A stretch of 64,000 bases of DNA from Calothrix sp. FI2-JRJ7 (GTDB lineage Bacteria > Cyanobacteriota > Cyanobacteriia > Cyanobacteriales > Nostocaceae): the NCBI GenBank assembly GCA_019359675.1, contig JAHHGX010000003.1:1-64000 (forward strand). Reading direction: 5' to 3'. Numbering within the stretch: position 1 is the first letter of the stretch; each line of letters opens with the position of its first letter. The notes under the pieces are model-generated. The model did not search any database and was not told the origin of the DNA. It saw nothing but the letters and a program-made list of their open reading frames with translations. This document shows, piece after piece, positions 36,401-45,044 of the stretch. The position numbers and the translations under genes were made by a program.

Positions 36401-39100
36401 ACCAGGAAGTAAGGTGCTTACTGGAGCATCATTAACTGGCTTGACGGTGATATCTACCGTTTTATTATATTTGCCGGGGTCTTCGGCTGGATTTATTTCA
36501 CCCTTATTTTCTAAGTCATTGGTGATAATGTCGAGGACATCTTTGCCGTTAAAATTCAAATCTCCTCGATAGGTAAGCCCGTCAAGTGCTTTGTTTACAG
36601 CATCCAACTTACCTGTCAACGTCATGCTTTTACTACCATTGGCGTTAGGTTCGGAAAACATAACGCCTGTGGTGTCTGCTAAGGTTAATGTACCTTTGGT
36701 GACTTTTAATGTTACCTCTACTTCACCATTGCCTTCATTAACATCAATATCACTGATGCTAATGCCATTACTTTTAGCAGAGCTAAAAACTAAACTTTCA
36801 TCTTCATTAACCGTTTGAGCAGTAGGTACTGTATTTACTGGAGCGTCATTAACTGCCTTAATAAAAATATTAACTATACTAGTAGCTTGTTTTTCTCCTT
36901 CTTTACCAGTATTGCCCAAGTCTTTAGTGATGATATTTAGGGTATCGGCACCGTTAACATTAGCACCTCCCTGATAAGTTAAGCCGTTAAGTGCTGTATT
37001 TACTGCTGCAACTGTTCCTTCGATAATGACTTCGCGTGTATTGTCTCCTGTTTTAGACTTTAATTCACTAGATTGTGCTAAAGTTAGTGTTCCTTTGTTA
37101 ACAGATAGAGCAACTTGGATAACTCCTGAAGCATTTTCGCTAACATCAACATCGCTAATGCTGATGGCATTACCTTTGTCAGAGCTAAAAATTAACTTTT
37201 CATCTTCCTTAACGTTTAGAGGTTCAGTAGAAGTTGGAACTTTATTTACAGGTGCGTCATTGACTGCTTCAACAGTGATGTTAACGGTATCCTCGTCTGT
37301 CAAGTTAACACCTACACCACTATTACTCAGGTCTTCTGTAAGAATTTTAACTGAAGCGGCGCCGTTAAAATTATTAGTGGGCTTAAAGCTCATGCCGTTT
37401 AGAGCTTTATTAATTTCTGCTATACTTCCTTCAAATTCCAACACTCCATCATCAGTACCATCGCCAACATTAAACTTCAGGAGATTTGTATTTGTACCGC
37501 TAAGGTTAAGAGTTCCATTAGCAGCAGTTAGCCTTACCCGTACCGCTTTATCACCAGCATCAGGGTCACTAATCGAAATTAAATTGCTATTACTGAAGGT
37601 TAGAGTTTTATCTTCATCAATACGAATAGTTGTATCTAGAGTTGGTGGTAATGGTAACTTATTGACGGGTGCGTCATTCTCGGCAGTCACATCAATTACT
37701 GTTTGTATTGGAGTACTGGTATCTTTTCCACCATTTTGGATACCATCTCCATCATTTACTGTTACAGAGATAGTACGACTAGCAGCAGGAGTATCAGAAG
37801 TATTTTTGTAGGTAAGGTTTTGGATTAAAGCTTTGACCGCAGCCAAGCTAGCATTGTCAGTCGTAAATTTGACAACAAGCTTCTTGCCGTTACTACCATT
37901 ATCAGATTCGTCAATAGTACCAATAACTTGATTATCAAAGCTTATATTTCTTCCTGCTAGAGCAATAGAGGCGCCATTCCCGATAGAAAGTTGATCTTCA
38001 GCACCTCCACCACTGCTATAAATAACTGTTAAATTACCGCCATTGAAATTTTGCGAATCAATATCATTAAGAGTTACACTACTATTCTTATTGATGATAT
38101 CCGCTGCGGCATTGAGAGCATTTTCATTGAAGGTGATAGAGCTTGTTAAGGCTGACAGTTTTGGCTCATCATTAACATGGGTAAAATCAATGCTTTTAGG
38201 GTCTAATTTAACATTAATCCGGTTAACACGATCACTAATTTCAACATCGAAGGATGGAGCTACTTCACCACCATCATGGACAAATTGAACTATACCGTCG
38301 TTTATATCTTTTTGAGTAAACTCAGTTAGAGAGTTTCCATTAACCTTAAATTGTCCCTGTAGAAGATTTTGGATAATATATTTAATTTTTGCAGGATCGC
38401 TCTTATCAACATCTGTTGTATTAAAGTTGTTTGGTGTAAGTGTTACTGTTTCCCCTTCTTTTACCGTCAAGCTTATATTGTTAACTAATTGTGGTTCGGT
38501 TAAAAAACGAATAGAGCTAATACCATTAAGGCTCGCTGTATTGTATGAATATAGTAAACCAGTTGCTTTACCGTTGACTAAGCCCTTATTCAAACCAATG
38601 GTTGCACTTGCTCCATTGTCTAATTCGTTACCAAAAATTGTATCTTTGTAAACAAAATCAATGTTATTGCTGTCTTTATGCAGTACAACTTGGAAAGTGA
38701 TATCAGCACCGATACTGCCAGCCTTATCCCACTGGATAATAACTTTATCTGGTTCTATTTTGCGATAAATTTTTCCCCCATGTAAATCATCCCAAAAAGG
38801 AAAGATACTATTTGCAAAATTAGTATTACTATTAGGAATATTGGCATTACTCGGTCCGATAGCAGCAGTTCCACTATTTCTAAAAGCAATACCTCCATTA
38901 TCACCAACAACTATTTGGTTAAAATTATCGCCATAGAAATTAAAGTCAAAACCTAGTTGGATAGTACTCTGGTTATCCGCAATTACATTTGTAAGTAAAT
39001 TTTCAACAGTACTGATATCGGTAAAAGCAACTAGTCCTTTTCCGCTAGGGTCTTTAGAATCATAGAGTTTATAGTTTATATCAGTAGATTGAGTTGTCAT
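33401..39100 (-). CDS. Large surface protein: nidogen-like, cadherin-like repeats, DUF4114
   Basis: The 1899-residue protein looks secreted. Residues about 15-195 resemble a nidogen-type domain (FNFYGDNFNQIVVGDNGGIA, FPFWDDLHGGK). About 210-330 resemble a CSPG/cadherin-like unit. Seven related units of 120-140 residues follow to about residue 1290, each starting VND.PVN and containing NED..L.FS, ISISDVD and DTL.I.T.D.GN; they should form stacked Ca-binding sandwiches. The C-terminus is a DUF4114 domain ending FGFEDIIGGGDRDYNDMIL. No classical signal peptide is seen. With the HlyD and ABC genes directly upstream it is probably a type I secretion substrate. I chose ATG 39100 because GGAG lies six bases upstream; a TTG at 39112 is less likely. 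Confidence 0.9.
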   Translation of the reverse strand: MTTQSTDINYKLYDSKDPSGKGLVAFTDISTVENLLTNVIADNQSTIQLGFDFNFYGDNFNQIVVGDNGGIAFRNSGTAAIGPSNANIPNSNTNFANSIFPFWDDLHGGKIYRKIEPDKVIIQWDKAGSIGADITFQVVLHKDSNNIDFVYKDTIFGNELDNGASATIGLNKGLVNGKATGLLYSYNTASLNGISSIRFLTEPQLVNNISLTVKEGETVTLTPNNFNTTDVDKSDPAKIKYIIQNLLQGQFKVNGNSLTEFTQKDINDGIVQFVHDGGEVAPSFDVEISDRVNRINVKLDPKSIDFTHVNDEPKLSALTSSITFNENALNAAADIINKNSSVTLNDIDSQNFNGGNLTVIYSSGGGAEDQLSIGNGASIALAGRNISFDNQVIGTIDESDNGSNGKKLVVKFTTDNASLAAVKALIQNLTYKNTSDTPAASRTISVTVNDGDGIQNGGKDTSTPIQTVIDVTAENDAPVNKLPLPPTLDTTIRIDEDKTLTFSNSNLISISDPDAGDKAVRVRLTAANGTLNLSGTNTNLLKFNVGDGTDDGVLEFEGSIAEINKALNGMSFKPTNNFNGAASVKILTEDLSNSGVGVNLTDEDTVNITVEAVNDAPVNKVPTSTEPLNVKEDEKLIFSSDKGNAISISDVDVSENASGVIQVALSVNKGTLTLAQSSELKSKTGDNTREVIIEGTVAAVNTALNGLTYQGGANVNGADTLNIITKDLGNTGKEGEKQATSIVNIFIKAVNDAPVNTVPTAQTVNEDESLVFSSAKSNGISISDIDVNEGNGEVEVTLKVTKGTLTLADTTGVMFSEPNANGSKSMTLTGKLDAVNKALDGLTYRGDLNFNGKDVLDIITNDLENKGEINPAEDPGKYNKTVDITVKPVNDAPVSTLLPGIQSVNEDTNLVFSAANKNAITISDVDVDGENNVKVTEVQVTLAVNNGKLTLTNTQGITFDPNKGNGGSNVVFSGSLENINKALDGLTYLGEQDYNKEDTLTISINDKANGGSGGELLLRDTVKVFVNPVNDDPINLVPTQKTVQEDTDLVFNADGNGISIKDVDIRESATGEAEVKLVVTKGTLTLKDTIGLTFKEGNGQGNAVVSFAGKQADINKALASLTYRGDTNFHGSDTLTITTSDKGNTGSGGILTDTDEVSITVTPVNDAPVNSLPGQQNVDEDKNLIFSTQKGNAISISDVDADEGKGEIQVTLSVTKGFLTLKDATKLSFTAGDGKANATMTFTGKVADVNNALNGLVYRGEQDYHGSETLTITTSDLGNFGNEIQIDKDTIGINVIPDIDADGINAPTEQQAASEIVKQSADDKLKNLSQRAVDDGGIVALFGADGGTTKPIIVAIHDDDQKQFGASETPVLVIRDVKTQRLEEVTSDPIAVFDSKDLKKSSLKKITTALDIIDFEVMPNSQLKDKDLQQKVQEGIKQKPIRVEIKLPDGLGDMPVNAILQRRADGTLYDFRRQSNSKRGQLNSDMLTGAVLEDRNLDGKADWAVVYLQDGEWGDEDGLSNGVIKKSLVAANLDFGASRIEARSSQDGLNFYGNRSFVQFNISGFSGREASEVGMARVRFGDNGQIIEVNGKAVNSLDEAKQAIIQRGETLFSSLTNKSRNPNIGNQAHTVAFEEGEQAVFFVIQDGTKDELLFNGANSKSVKFSLSSLNSGSAVFQTSADERGQTAKISFAGLFDIGARILTAEEARSQVGLLAIAQNQSQLNTTGELIDLKSSNAFDGKQVTLQFSLQREAGYKNSVYLYRVDDAKGSIKDPLTGMLLDPTTNLSADQRQRYFQLATGDSLVKDVEFQAQNSKTSEASITLKGGQYYAPFMVSNGTLSSIGNDYSRILTSYIGISNNGVDYIRNLGTNKFGFEDIIGGGDRDYNDMILSINQVKVTV

Positions 39101-39423
39101 AGTTAACTCCAATATTTTGTAAGTTGTTAAATTTTAATTAATCAATGAAATACTAATTTCATTAAATTAAACGAGGTATCAGGACGACTATAATAAGCAG
39201 CTACCAGTGACGCATACTAATCAATAATACGTACATTATTATTTACATGCCAATGGTGCAAATACTGGATATGTCAAACAAAAAGACCTGATAAAAACAT
39301 TATAATTAGGTACATCTTTATAAAGAAACAATAAAGCTATAAACGTCAAATTCATGTGATAAAATAAAAAGAGCGCTTTGGTAAACGCTCTCAGTGCTTG
39401 CTAATTATTTCAACTTTCAAATC
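39101..39423. other. Intergenic region before the 1899-residue gene
   Basis: About 323 AT-rich bases between hlyD and the DUF4114 gene. It holds the hlyD terminator at 39362-39391. The rest should contain a separate promoter for the substrate genes, but I see no clear consensus and no ORF. Confidence 0.5.
39362..39391 (-). terminator. Rho-independent terminator after the HlyD gene
   Basis: On the minus strand AGAGCG and CGCTCT (with extra pairing next to them) enclose TTTACCAAAG and are followed by TTTTTATTTTA. It separates the exporter genes from the substrate genes, so the latter probably have their own promoter. Confidence 0.75.
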
Positions 39424-40998
39424 CTATCGCACGTTCTTTAAGCTCTCTAAATTAGAGCTAAACATATCTGCGAATATACTCATTACAGTTCTATCTCTAA
39501 TCTTTATATTCGTGCTTACTCCCATCCCGGACTGTAAAGCAATATTTCGCTCATTTACTTTTAATTGTTGAGTTTGAAGTTCTACTTTTGCTGGGAATCT
39601 ATAAAATGGATAGATTTGGTCTGGTGGTAGTGCGTCTGAACCTATAGAAACTAGTTTACCTTTAATATCTCCAAATTCGCTAAACGGGAATGAGTCAATT
39701 CTGACATCAACTGTCATTCCCTCTTTGACAAAACCAATATCTTTGTTCGTAATAAATATCTTAGCGATGAGTTTATCTGTAGGTACTACTTTCAAAATTG
39801 GCTCGCTTCCAGTAACTACAAACCCGGAAGATTTTGCTTTTAGTTCAAATACTGTACCATTAACAGGCGCCGTTATTACCTGGTACTTAAGGTTCATTTT
39901 AGCTTGGCTGATTTGTGAGTCAATTTCCGCCATACGTTTGTTATTCTCGACAATCGCTTTATTCATTTGACTGTCAATTTCGGCGATACGTTTGTTATTT
40001 TCAGCAATTCGGTCAAGCCAATCTTTACGGGAAACTGCTGTAGTGTTTTGTAACTTTGCTTGTCCTTCGGCAATTTCTGCCTGCAATTTAAATTTTTCTT
40101 TGGTTAGCTGGTCGAGTTGAGATTGAGCGTTTCGGACTTCCTCTTGTTGTTTGAGGAATTGAAGCTGCGATATGGCGCCTTGTTTCGCTAGTTCTGAAAT
40201 GTTATTTAATATTCCCTGATTCATTTTCAAGGTGTCTTTTGTGGAAGCGATACGAATGTCGGTTTGTTCTACCTGGCGCCGAAGTTGATCGATTTCCAAA
40301 GAAGCTGCTGCAACTCTTGCATCTAATTCGATTTGGGTGGATGAAATTCGTTCGCGTTGTTCAACAGATAGCTTACCTGTAGCAATACCATCAAGCTGGC
40401 TGCGATAAACTTGGTTTTCCGCAATTAATGCAGCGCGGCTTTTTGTTAAATCAAGTATTGATACAGGAAGTAGGAGTGTTGATGTATTTGCTGACTCTCC
40501 ACGTAACTGTGCAGTATAGAACTGGTTTTCTTGAGCAAGGGAGCTACGGATTTTTTGTAATGATTCTAGTTGTGCTTTTGCGGTTGTGTTGTCAAGTACA
40601 ATTAGTTTATCTCCCGCTTTAACTTGCTCTCCATCTTCCACAAATATATCTTTAACAACTCCACCAACAGGCGCCTGTACATCTTTTGTGGCGCCTGCTG
40701 GTTCGAGTTTTCCTGTTGCTGATACTGCTTCTTCAATTTTGGCGATGTTAGCCCATATTACTGTACCAGTTGTGGCAAGCATTAATCCCCATAATATAGC
40801 GCGCGACCACTTGCGAGGTTGTTTTAATATTACTGGTTGCTCAAATTTGGGGACGTGTCTAATTGCAGAGCTTAGTGGTTTTTGTTGGATTTCTTCCGTA
40901 TTTTGTGGTAGTTTTGCAGTTAATTCTTGCATTGATGCTATGGCACTTGTAGAGGAATTAGCTTTACCGTTGGCGCCGTTACCGTTATTAGAATTCAT
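39424..40998 (-). CDS. HlyD-family periplasmic adaptor (membrane fusion protein)
   Basis: The 524-residue adaptor links an inner-membrane ABC exporter to an outer-membrane channel in type I secretion. A cytoplasmic N-terminus of about 64 residues precedes one membrane helix (65-84). A lipoyl/barrel-sandwich half follows (GGVVKDIFVEDGEQVKAGDK), then a long coiled coil at about 150-365, the second lipoyl half (VITAPVNGTVFELKAKSSG) and a beta-barrel domain. Length and order are typical. It follows the ABC transporter gene by 75 bases with a strong hairpin between. Its terminator lies at 39362-39391. No TolC gene is present in the window. Confidence 0.93.
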   Translation of the reverse strand: MNSNNGNGANGKANSSTSAIASMQELTAKLPQNTEEIQQKPLSSAIRHVPKFEQPVILKQPRKWSRAILWGLMLATTGTVIWANIAKIEEAVSATGKLEPAGATKDVQAPVGGVVKDIFVEDGEQVKAGDKLIVLDNTTAKAQLESLQKIRSSLAQENQFYTAQLRGESANTSTLLLPVSILDLTKSRAALIAENQVYRSQLDGIATGKLSVEQRERISSTQIELDARVAAASLEIDQLRRQVEQTDIRIASTKDTLKMNQGILNNISELAKQGAISQLQFLKQQEEVRNAQSQLDQLTKEKFKLQAEIAEGQAKLQNTTAVSRKDWLDRIAENNKRIAEIDSQMNKAIVENNKRMAEIDSQISQAKMNLKYQVITAPVNGTVFELKAKSSGFVVTGSEPILKVVPTDKLIAKIFITNKDIGFVKEGMTVDVRIDSFPFSEFGDIKGKLVSIGSDALPPDQIYPFYRFPAKVELQTQQLKVNERNIALQSGMGVSTNIKIRDRTVMSIFADMFSSNLESLKNVR

Positions 40999-41033
40999 AA
41001 GTGGTTAATTTAGTAGTTAGTTAAAATTGATTC

Positions 41034-41060
41034 CCCCCAACCCCCCTTAATAAGGGGGGC
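41034..41060. repeat. Hairpin between the ABC and HlyD genes
   Basis: CCCCCCTTAATAAGGGGGG (41041-41059) is almost perfectly self-complementary and is preceded by another C-run. Similar CCCCCTAACCCCCC/GGGGGG hairpins occur at 54846. It could reduce read-through or stabilise the upstream mRNA. Confidence 0.6.
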
Positions 41061-41073
41061 TTTGAGAAGAATG

Positions 41074-44043
41074 CTAAACAGTTATTTTGCTTTCTGAAGC
41101 TTCTTGCTGTTGGGATAAGCAGTAATAAAGCCCTTTCATTTTTGTTAATTCATTGTGGGTACCCTGTTCTGCAATTTTTCCAGCGTTCATCATTAAGATG
41201 ATGTCAGCATTTTGAATTGTTGCGAGACGGTGCGTAATAAATAACACTGTGCGTCCTTTAAATGCGATTTGTAGGTTTAAGCACACTTGTCGTTCGGTTG
41301 TGTAGTCGAGTGCGCTAGTTGCTTCGTCAAGAATTAGCAGTGGTGGATTTTGTAGCACGGTGCGGGCAATTGCAATTCTTTGTTTTTGTCCACCAGATAA
41401 AGCAGAACCCCTTTCACCAACGCGCGTATTATAACCATTGGGCAAGTTCATAATGAAGTCATGCGCGCAGGCAATTTTGGCAGCTTCTACAATTTCTTCG
41501 GGAGTAGCATCGGGCATGGTTAGGGCAATATTTTCTTGGACTGTGGTATCAAATAGAAGAGTATCTTGCAGTACCATTCCAATTTGTTGACGCAGCGAAT
41601 ATAGTTCAACTTTGCTTATCTCATACCCGTCAATCAGAATTCTGCCAGCATCAAGTTCGTAAAGTCGCGGGATTAATTTTGTTAAAGTACTCTTACCGGC
41701 GCCGCTTTGTCCGACTACTCCAATAAACGAACCTGCGGGAATTTCAACGGATATATTATTAAGTTGGGGATTTGGAGATTTGGCAAAGCTGAAGGTAACG
41801 TTTTCGTAACGAACTTGTCCTTTAATGACTGGCATAGGAATATTACTTTTACCAGCGAGTTCCGATTCTTGCGGAGTATCCAAGATATCAGCTAATCGTT
41901 CCAGTGATAGTGCTGTTTCTTGGAAGTTTTGCCAAAGTTGAATTAACCGCAGTAATGGACTTGTGACATATCCGGCAATAATTCTAAAAGCAATTAATTC
42001 TCCAAGCGTGATTTCTCCTTGAAGTACTAAATAGGCGCCTACCCACAGTAATAATAAGTTTGATAATTTATTGAGAAAGTTGCTTAGAGAGCTAGCAGTA
42101 TTACTCGTTAGTACATTATCAAAACTCGAACTAATATATTTACCGTAGCGTTGTTGCCACTGCCATCTCGAGTTAAGTTCGATATTTTGGGCTTTGACAG
42201 TTTGAATACCCGATATGACTTCGACTAAATATGATTGAGTTGCAGCATTTTTCTCTGCTTTCGTTCGAGTTTGACTACGAACAATAGGAGCAAATATAAA
42301 TGTTAATATAGCAAATAGTGGTACGGTCGCTAATGCCACAAGAGTTAGCAACCAACTATAAACAATCATTACCGCTATATAAATTACCGAGAAGATAGCA
42401 TCGAGTACAACGGTAAGGGCAGTACCTGTTAAAAACGAACGGATGTTCTCTAATTCGTTAATTCTGGAGGATATTTCCCCTACAGGACGTTTTTCAAAGT
42501 AGCGCAGTGGTAATCTTAATAAATGGTCGATAACCTCTGAACCTAAAGATAAATCAATACGGTTGGTTGTATCGGCGAATAAGTTTGTACGTAACCAGGT
42601 AATTATTCCCTCGATTACTGCCATTGCAATTAGTACAAATCCCAATACGTTTAGTGTGTTGGCGCCATTTTGAATAATTACCTTATCAATAATGACTTGG
42701 GTGACTAATGGATTGGCAAGTCCCAGTAACTGTACAAATAATGAAGCTACAAATACTTCGATTAATACAACTTTATGTTTTTTAATTGCTGGCAAAAACC
42801 AACTTAGCCCAAACCGCTTTTTCGGTGTTTCAGGTGTAGATTGCAGTAATAAAACTTGACATTCTTCTGTATAATTTTCTATAAACTCGGCAGTTTTTTT
42901 ACGAACAATTCCTTGTTCAGGAATCGCTAACACTAATTCTTTTTCTGATGCACTGTAAAGAATTGCATAAGTATCAAGATATGGAAGAAGCACAGGAGTC
43001 GGCAGTTGGGATATTGCAACTGCTGGTGCTTGTACTAGTTGGGCTTTTACACCTATCAGTTCTGCCAGTCCACCGCACAACTCTATAGATACTTTACCTG
43101 TTCGCTTGTAATTGTTGGACAGCGCGCGGTGTATAACATCGCGTCTCCACGGCATTCCCCAATATTTTGATAGCATGTGGAAACATGCAAGTGTTGCGTC
43201 AACTGGTCCGCGACCGCTAACAAAGGGGTATTTTGCTTGCGTGCTGATTTTGCTTGGTATTGATTCGGGTTTTTCAGGAGCAAAAGGCACATCCCAAGAA
43301 TCTGGTTCAACAGAAATACTTTCAGGGTTTGTACTTGTGACTGAATTGAATGATAAAGTGTGGTCAGTAAACCCTACCAGGCGAATTCCTTTATCCGTAG
43401 TTTTAGTGTATTCTTGACTATTGTCAAAATTTATGGTGTTACCAACTGCATAATTAGAACCACTGCTGCTAACTAACCAAAATAAGTTAGGGTCTAACTG
43501 CGAAAGTGGAATTTTACCAGATGGAAGGTTAAGGATAGTTGTATAATTTGCGGCGCCTATAGCAAGTTCTTTTAAATTGTCTACAACTTTACCCCGACGC
43601 TGGAGTTCTTTGGTTAACAAGTCATATATTTCAATTAAACTGTACCGTGAGCGGAAATATTCGGCAACTTCGGGTTGGTTAGATAATAATTCTTCAAAGT
43701 CTGCTGCATTGAGGGTAAGACAGACAGACTCTACAGAAGAAATAACCGTTTCACATGCTACACCACGAATTATTCCAACAGCGCCGCACAATGCACCCGG
43801 TTTAAGAATTTCTAATGTATCTGGCGCTGTAACGTCTGAAGGATATCCTAACAAACGTGCTTGTCCTGTATAGAGAATAGCGATTTTTGCTGGCAAGTTA
43901 TCTTTGACAACTATGGCTTGTCCCATTCGATAACGTAATGGTGAAAGCTTTTGTGCAAGTTTTTCGATATCAGCTACATTCATCCTGTCAAAAGGTGGTG
44001 TGGTAGCTAGAAAATCAATAATAGTGGTGGAACTCGATATCAT
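41074..44043 (-). CDS. Type I secretion ABC transporter with cNMP-binding and C39-like domains
   Basis: The 989-residue exporter has four parts. Residues 1-150 resemble a cyclic-nucleotide-binding domain (PLRYRMGQAIVVKD, LLTKELQRRG after it). About 275-430 form a peptidase C39-like domain in which the usual catalytic DCG is DAT, so it is probably a substrate-binding domain, not a protease. About 450-720 are the transmembrane helices. The NBD has Walker A VGQSGAGKST near 775, signature LSGGQKQR near 885 and Walker B LLILDEATSALD. By family it moves unfolded proteins across the inner membrane with HlyD. It starts seven bases after the PpiC gene and precedes hlyD, so all three are probably one operon. 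Confidence 0.93.
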   Translation of the reverse strand: MISSSTTIIDFLATTPPFDRMNVADIEKLAQKLSPLRYRMGQAIVVKDNLPAKIAILYTGQARLLGYPSDVTAPDTLEILKPGALCGAVGIIRGVACETVISSVESVCLTLNAADFEELLSNQPEVAEYFRSRYSLIEIYDLLTKELQRRGKVVDNLKELAIGAANYTTILNLPSGKIPLSQLDPNLFWLVSSSGSNYAVGNTINFDNSQEYTKTTDKGIRLVGFTDHTLSFNSVTSTNPESISVEPDSWDVPFAPEKPESIPSKISTQAKYPFVSGRGPVDATLACFHMLSKYWGMPWRRDVIHRALSNNYKRTGKVSIELCGGLAELIGVKAQLVQAPAVAISQLPTPVLLPYLDTYAILYSASEKELVLAIPEQGIVRKKTAEFIENYTEECQVLLLQSTPETPKKRFGLSWFLPAIKKHKVVLIEVFVASLFVQLLGLANPLVTQVIIDKVIIQNGANTLNVLGFVLIAMAVIEGIITWLRTNLFADTTNRIDLSLGSEVIDHLLRLPLRYFEKRPVGEISSRINELENIRSFLTGTALTVVLDAIFSVIYIAVMIVYSWLLTLVALATVPLFAILTFIFAPIVRSQTRTKAEKNAATQSYLVEVISGIQTVKAQNIELNSRWQWQQRYGKYISSSFDNVLTSNTASSLSNFLNKLSNLLLLWVGAYLVLQGEITLGELIAFRIIAGYVTSPLLRLIQLWQNFQETALSLERLADILDTPQESELAGKSNIPMPVIKGQVRYENVTFSFAKSPNPQLNNISVEIPAGSFIGVVGQSGAGKSTLTKLIPRLYELDAGRILIDGYEISKVELYSLRQQIGMVLQDTLLFDTTVQENIALTMPDATPEEIVEAAKIACAHDFIMNLPNGYNTRVGERGSALSGGQKQRIAIARTVLQNPPLLILDEATSALDYTTERQVCLNLQIAFKGRTVLFITHRLATIQNADIILMMNAGKIAEQGTHNELTKMKGLYYCLSQQQEASESKITV

Positions 44044-44050
44044 TATATTG

Positions 44051-44851
44051 TTATGTTGTTATATTTATTATGTCTGTAGAGACGCGTTCACGCAGTGTCC
44101 CGCAGGGAATATATCGCGTCTCTACATTGTCTGAAATTAAAATAGGGGTTTGTTGAATTTGTTCTCCCAGCCATTTTTCAAACAAATGATTGAGCAACAT
44201 GGCGCCTGTTGCATCATCTAGCTGTGCTGGAATTAATTTTTCTAAGCGTAGAATGACGTACCAATTTTCTAACTTTATCGGTGTCCACAACTGTCCTTCT
44301 TTTGAGATGGAAAGTTTTTGGACAATTGCTGGATGTGGTTGCGACATCGGAACAGGCCCAATTAATCCTCCTGTTTGAGCTTCTACACCTTGTGAAAACT
44401 CCCGCGCGCAGTCAGCAAAGCTTTGTTCTCCTGCTTTGATGCGGAAATACAACTCTTGTGCTACTTCCATATCTTGGGAACGCAGGAGAGAATATACAAC
44501 TTTATCTAACTGGGGTTTGTACTGAAGAAAGTTTTGTTTAATCGTCCCTCCCCAGGTTGTTTGCTTAAATTTTTCGATTCGCAGTTCTTTTGTGGCTAAT
44601 GCTTCTAATTGCTCCACGGTTATGCAGTACCGTTGGAGTACGGCATCAAGCGCGGCAGGAGTAGTAATTTGATTGTTTTGATAAAACTTAGAAATAATAC
44701 TACTTTTCTCTTCGGATGTTAGTTCTACTTCTGCAATAGCTTTATCTATTATGAGTTCGCGTTGTAACTGCGGTAGCATTTGATAACCAGCCAACAGAGA
44801 AATAATTTCTGCGGCGGTAATAGTCTGGTTGCCAAGTTGAATGTAAGCCAT
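44051..44851 (-). CDS. PpiC/SurA-like peptidylprolyl isomerase (foldase)
   Basis: The 266-residue protein has an N-terminal chaperone-like helical part (residues 1-110, IIDKAIAEVELTSEEK) and a parvulin domain at about 118-210 (GEQSFADCAREFSQG, GGLIGPVPMSQPHPAI). Parvulins isomerise Xaa-Pro bonds and help fold or hold exported proteins. It lacks a signal peptide, so it would act in the cytoplasm, perhaps keeping the giant substrates export-ready. It is the first gene of the PpiC-ABC-HlyD operon, only seven bases before the transporter. The last residues are encoded by a dispersed repeat (44076-44125), so the C-terminal tail is probably not conserved. Confidence 0.88.
   Translation of the reverse strand: MAYIQLGNQTITAAEIISLLAGYQMLPQLQRELIIDKAIAEVELTSEEKSSIISKFYQNNQITTPAALDAVLQRYCITVEQLEALATKELRIEKFKQTTWGGTIKQNFLQYKPQLDKVVYSLLRSQDMEVAQELYFRIKAGEQSFADCAREFSQGVEAQTGGLIGPVPMSQPHPAIVQKLSISKEGQLWTPIKLENWYVILRLEKLIPAQLDDATGAMLLNHLFEKWLGEQIQQTPILISDNVETRYIPCGTLRERVSTDIINITT
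44076..44125. repeat. GTAGAGACGCG inverted repeat inside the PpiC 3' end
   Basis: GTAGAGACGCG (44076-44086) and CGCGTCTCTAC (44115-44125) are perfect 11-base inverted arms, with a smaller hairpin inside. The same arms occur at 56672-56723. Here the element lies within the last codons of the foldase gene. Confidence 0.85.
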
Positions 44852-44999
44852 AGCGAGTATGTGCGCGGGTGGGAAGCCTCAGTATAATTTCCCTCGCATA
44901 TCATGCCTAAATTGGTGTAAACACAGCAACAGTAACTCTACGTATATATAGTGATGAAGATGAAAGTATTTGCGTGTTAATACTGGAATTCTTCCCTTA

Positions 45000-45018
45000 C
45001 CCCGGAGCCGCAGCGGGG
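45000..45018. repeat. CCCCG/CGGGG hairpin after the SirB1 gene
   Basis: A short GC hairpin inside a longer GC-rich stretch that ends GCGGGGGTGGG at 45040, just past the stop of the minus-strand gene at 45045. It looks like a dispersed repeat; no T-run follows. Confidence 0.4.
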
Positions 45019-45044
45019 AAGGGTCGCGAAGCGGGGGTGGGATT

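Noticed and set aside
37026-37811. 261-codon plus-strand ORF
   Set aside because: It is antisense to the cadherin-like repeats of the 1899-residue protein and has no start signals or family match.
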